A DNA stretch of 16,466 nucleotides, taken from positions 1 through 16,466 of the forward strand of contig CAZYLK010000144.1 in the NCBI GenBank assembly GCA_964648365.1, written 5' to 3'. The position numbers were made by a program, and so were the translations under genes. Under the pieces are notes generated by a model that worked only from the letters and a program-made list of their open reading frames with translations, was not told where the DNA came from and searched no databases. Shown here one piece after another: positions 14,479 to 16,466 of the stretch (position 1 is the first letter of the stretch; every line of letters begins with the position of its first letter). This DNA is from SURF-32 sp964648365 (GTDB lineage: Bacteria > Planctomycetota > Phycisphaerae > UBA1845).

Positions 14479-14835
14479 TCAGCCGGTCAGGTGCTCTCTG
14501 TAGCTATCCTCGTTAAACCCCACCAGCAGCGTCGTGCCGCGCCGGATCGTGGGCGCCCGCAGATTGCCGGTCGGGCCGAGCATGTGCTTGAGCAGTTCCG
14601 CCTCGTCGGGCGGGTGGCGCTTCATGTCGAACGTTACGACGGACTTCCCCCGCGCCACCACAACCCGGGCCGCGGCGCGGGCGAGCGCCAGGGCATCGTC
14701 CCGGCCGAGTTTCGCCTTGCCGGCGTTGACCACTTCTGTGATTGCTACGTCATGGTTCGCAAGAAACTCCTGCGATCGGCCGCAGGAGGTTCACCCATGC
14801 CGGTGGTAGTACCAGTCCGCCTTCTTCTTCGCCAT
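14479..14835 (-). CDS. Spx/ArsC-like thioredoxin-fold protein with in-frame TGA (putative selenoprotein)
   Basis: Reading from ATG 14835 gives MAKKKADWYYHRHG, a TGA codon (14793-14791), TSCGRSQEFLANHD and on to a stop at 14479: 118 residues if TGA is read as selenocysteine (U15). The protein is an Spx/ArsC-type thioredoxin fold. Its redox motif is U15-T-S-C18, where B. subtilis Spx has C-T-S-C. The cis-proline region is NLRAPTIRRGTTLLVGFNED (91-110), matching Spx RRPIII...VGYNED. The ATG has a good ribosome binding site (GGGAG, 7 nt upstream). No other stop or frame break occurs, and a hairpin follows the TGA. Likely role: thiol/selenol redox enzyme; arsenate as substrate is not supported. 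Without recoding, only the C-terminal 84 residues from GTG 14733 would be called, losing both active-site residues. A nonsense mutation or sequencing error is the alternative, but hitting exactly this codon would be a coincidence. Confidence 0.8.
14767..14788 (-). promoter_or_regulatory. Candidate SECIS hairpin after the in-frame TGA
   Basis: On the coding (minus) strand CTCCTGCG (14788-14781) and CGCAGGAG (14774-14767) form a perfect 8-bp stem around the loop GCCGAT. A G-U pair could close it further to a CCGA tetraloop. The stem starts 2 nt after TGA. A 5-bp outer helix (CATGG at 14799-14795 with CCATG at 14755-14751) could enclose both TGA and hairpin. In E. coli fdhF the SelB-binding loop lies farther from TGA (about 20 nt; here about 11), so the geometry is not the classic one. 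Confidence 0.55.
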
Positions 14836-14842
14836 TTCAGTT

Positions 14843-14847
14843 CTCCC
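14843..14847 (-). promoter_or_regulatory. Ribosome binding site fixing the selenoprotein start
   Basis: GGGAG on the minus strand lies 7 nt before ATG 14835. It supports translation from that ATG through the TGA and not from the internal GTG at 14733, which has no comparable site. Confidence 0.6.
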
Positions 14848-14873
14848 GGGCACCCGCCCGATCGTCCGAGACC

Positions 14874-14912
14874 GCGACGCGGTGCGACGCGGCGTCGCCC
14901 TACGGGTACAAT
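14874..14912. promoter_or_regulatory. Divergent promoter region with palindrome and direct repeats
   Basis: Between the divergent selenoprotein-like and secreted-protein genes, GCGACGCGG occurs twice with a 10-base period (14874-14882 and 14884-14892). GCGACGC-G-GCGTCGC (14884-14898) is a perfect inverted repeat. A rightward -10-like TACAAT follows at 14907-14912. This arrangement could be an operator over a promoter, but no clear -35 is visible. Confidence 0.3.
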
Positions 14913-14991
14913 AGCGGCAACGCCGAACGGGTCGAGAAACCGCGGTCCGGAAGCGCGCCACGATGACGGGCGCTTTCGATGGAGGCGATCC

Positions 14992-16440
14992 ATGAGAGCC
15001 GGCTTCTGGCTCGTCATCCTCTTCGCACGGCAGCACGCCGCCCCGCCCCCGCCGCCACAAACGCCGGCGACGGACTGGCACGGCGTTTACGTCGTTCACG
15101 TCGCCGACGCACCGGAATTGCGTATCCAGCTCGATCCGGACGGGCGCTTTGCCTACAAGCTGTTCACGTCGCCGCACGCGGTGCAGTCGCACACCGGTCG
15201 CTGGACAGTCCGCGACTTGGCGATCACGCTTTCTCCCGAGGTTGCCGACGGTGCCCCGTTTCCGGACGTGGTGGCCCACTGGGTCGGCGTGCGCTGGGGG
15301 CCGCGGCGATATCTCGTGCCCGAAGGGCGCATGGTCGAGTTCTGCAACGCCGTGAACCTGGGCGCCGAGCCGCGCCGCAGCGCCGATGGCGGCTTCCCCC
15401 TGGCGGCGGGCGACTGGGAGACGCCCGTCTCCGGCCGGCCCGATCTGCCGCCGGAGTGGCGCGACTACCTGCTCGAGGAGCCGCTCACAGGGACGCTCAC
15501 CGAGTGGCTCGGCGAGGGCTACGCCCGCATGTGGATTCGCGACGCCGGGCGGCTGCTCGGGGGGATGCGCTTCGTATTCTGGGACGCCAGGGGTGAAGCG
15601 CCGCGGGCGACGAGTGTGAAGGTGCTCTGCCCGTGCGAGGGGAATGCCAAAGTCATGCCCGTAGCGGACTGGCGGTCGGAGGTGGCGTGGCGCGCGCGGC
15701 CGCTGCGTATGCAGCGTCGCTCCGCCGCGGCGTCGGCAGGGGATGCTTCCAACGACGACTGGGCCGGCGATGCGGCCGGTCGTGGGCATGCACGCGACGC
15801 GGACGATCCCGACCACGCGGGCAATGCACCCGATCGCGCACGTGTCGGCGGCGTATCCGACGCTGCCCATGCCGGTGATCAAGCCGATGCCGCGCATGCT
15901 GGCGACGCTTCCGACGCCGCGCGTGCCGGTGACCCATCCGACGCGCCGCCGTTCGATACCGGCGATCTGGAACTCGGCGACTTCGGTAGCGCCGTGGCCG
16001 TCGCGTCGCCGCCCGCTGCGCTGTCGGCGATACACTTCGTAACCGAACTCGCGCCGTGGCCGGGCGACTTCCCACGGTCGGCCGTCGCACCATCGCCGAC
16101 CGAGCGCGAGCGCTTCATGCTTGAATGGTCCGCCGCCGCCGCCCGCGCCGATCAGATCGTTGACGGCCACGTGCTCGCGGACATCGCTCGATGGGCGGTG
16201 GATCAAACGCGCGACGCCACGCTGCCGCAGGGCTGGGCTGCGCGGCTCACGCTGACGGCGCGATCGACGACCGAGGACGGCCGCCGCATCCTCTGGACAC
16301 ACGAAACCGGCGACGGCCCGCCGCTGCCCAGCCACGCGGACATCGTCCACCGCTACATCGCCCTGGCCGCCGTCTACGACGTCGATCGCGGCGTGATTGA
16401 AACCCTGTACGTATCGATCCGGGGGTGGGTGGAGGAGTGA
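14992..16440 (+). CDS. Secreted or envelope protein of unknown function with Asp/Ala repeat linker
   Basis: I do not recognise this 482-aa protein. ATG 14992 has an excellent ribosome binding site (GGAGG, 6 nt upstream), and the N-terminus (MRAGFWLVILFARQHA) looks like a short signal peptide before a Pro-rich stretch. Residues 30-110 (WHGVYVVHVADAPELRIQLD..GRFAYKLF..GRWTV) have the alternating pattern of a small beta-barrel or lipocalin-like domain; that is inference. An Ala/Asp/Gly/His-rich linker (about 243-320) includes three 9-residue repeats AxAGDxxDA at 292-318. The C-terminal part (about 370-482) is a mixed domain with no known motif. The frame is open far upstream to 14047 but crosses the Nudix and selenoprotein genes and is ignored there. 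It is divergent from the selenoprotein gene. That the gene is real rests on the ribosome binding site and sensible composition. Confidence 0.7.
   Translation: MRAGFWLVILFARQHAAPPPPPQTPATDWHGVYVVHVADAPELRIQLDPDGRFAYKLFTSPHAVQSHTGRWTVRDLAITLSPEVADGAPFPDVVAHWVGVRWGPRRYLVPEGRMVEFCNAVNLGAEPRRSADGGFPLAAGDWETPVSGRPDLPPEWRDYLLEEPLTGTLTEWLGEGYARMWIRDAGRLLGGMRFVFWDARGEAPRATSVKVLCPCEGNAKVMPVADWRSEVAWRARPLRMQRRSAAASAGDASNDDWAGDAAGRGHARDADDPDHAGNAPDRARVGGVSDAAHAGDQADAAHAGDASDAARAGDPSDAPPFDTGDLELGDFGSAVAVASPPAALSAIHFVTELAPWPGDFPRSAVAPSPTERERFMLEWSAAAARADQIVDGHVLADIARWAVDQTRDATLPQGWAARLTLTARSTTEDGRRILWTHETGDGPPLPSHADIVHRYIALAAVYDVDRGVIETLYVSIRGWVEE
15865..15945 (+). repeat. Three 27-bp coding repeats (AxAGDxxDA)
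   Basis: Three in-frame 27-base units at 15865-15891, 15892-15918 and 15919-15945 encode AHAGDQADA, AHAGDASDA and ARAGDPSDA. Third codon positions differ, so they are not a very recent duplication. Degenerate copies extend upstream. They form an acidic flexible linker. Confidence 0.7.
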
Positions 16441-16466
16441 GGGCAAACTGCGACGGCCTGCGTAAC

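Noticed and set aside
14733..14835. TGA as a sequencing error or pseudogene mutation
   Set aside because: Not excluded, but less likely: the only defect falls exactly on the redox Cys codon, the rest of the frame is clean, and a hairpin follows at once.
14479..14835. Arsenate reductase function for the Spx/ArsC-like protein
   Set aside because: The motif U/C-T-S-C is Spx-like and no ars genes are nearby, so a specific arsenate activity is not supported.
14791..16446. 551-aa minus-strand frame that ends with MAKKKADWYYHRHG
   Set aside because: Most of it is antisense to the secreted-protein gene. Only its last 14 codons are real, as the start of the selenoprotein gene before the TGA.

Overview
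The window is high-GC bacterial DNA with one 100-base run of N (4708-4807), so it is probably a scaffold from a draft or metagenome assembly. The gene content (exosortase with Wza-like and BY-kinase genes, a TPR/iron-trafficking fusion, an LhgO-type oxidase, secreted proteins, palindromic intergenic repeats) resembles Planctomycetota and perhaps Phycisphaerae-like lineages. That placement is inferred from style and memory, not from any marker gene. No rRNA, tRNA, CRISPR array, transposase or integrase is visible.

Layout. (1) 1-2173: lhgO on the minus strand, divergent from a TPR protein whose C-terminus looks like the Fe(2+)-trafficking protein YggX. (2) 2244-3690: a G-tract inverted-repeat element, then an orphan PD-(D/E)XK nuclease-like gene with lower GC than its neighbours, then an intergenic stretch of hairpins. 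(3) 3689-6182: an AbgT-type transporter interrupted by the assembly gap, convergent with a secreted PHB-depolymerase-like esterase. (4) 6183-6462: a non-coding stretch with two tandem 30-bp palindromic repeats. (5) 6463-14219, all minus strand: Nudix hydrolase, rhomboid protease and site-2 protease, then a probable terminator and promoter, then Wza-like export lipoprotein, exosortase and Wzc-like tyrosine kinase. A 173-bp copy of the G-tract element sits between exosortase and kinase. (6) 14479-16440: a short Spx/ArsC-like gene on the minus strand, divergent from a secreted protein of unknown function.

The most exciting item is the Spx/ArsC-like gene at 14479-14835. Its frame holds one in-frame TGA exactly at the first position of the redox motif (TGA-T-S-C, where Bacillus Spx has C-T-S-C). 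A good ribosome binding site precedes the ATG. An 8-bp perfect hairpin begins 2 nt after the TGA. This reads as a selenocysteine-containing thioredoxin-fold protein that ordinary gene calling would truncate to 84 residues or miss.

How the genes may work together. The Wza-like protein, the exosortase and the kinase form a core for export of an extracellular polysaccharide and sorting of surface proteins, although no glycosyltransferases are present here. Next to them, two intramembrane proteases of different catalytic class (zinc S2P and serine rhomboid) are tandem genes and carry a similar C-terminal tail motif, which suggests a shared partner or regulator. The G-tract repeat occurs twice. 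In one copy it supplies the last codons and stop of the exosortase gene, so the element appears to have inserted at, or been recruited into, a gene end.
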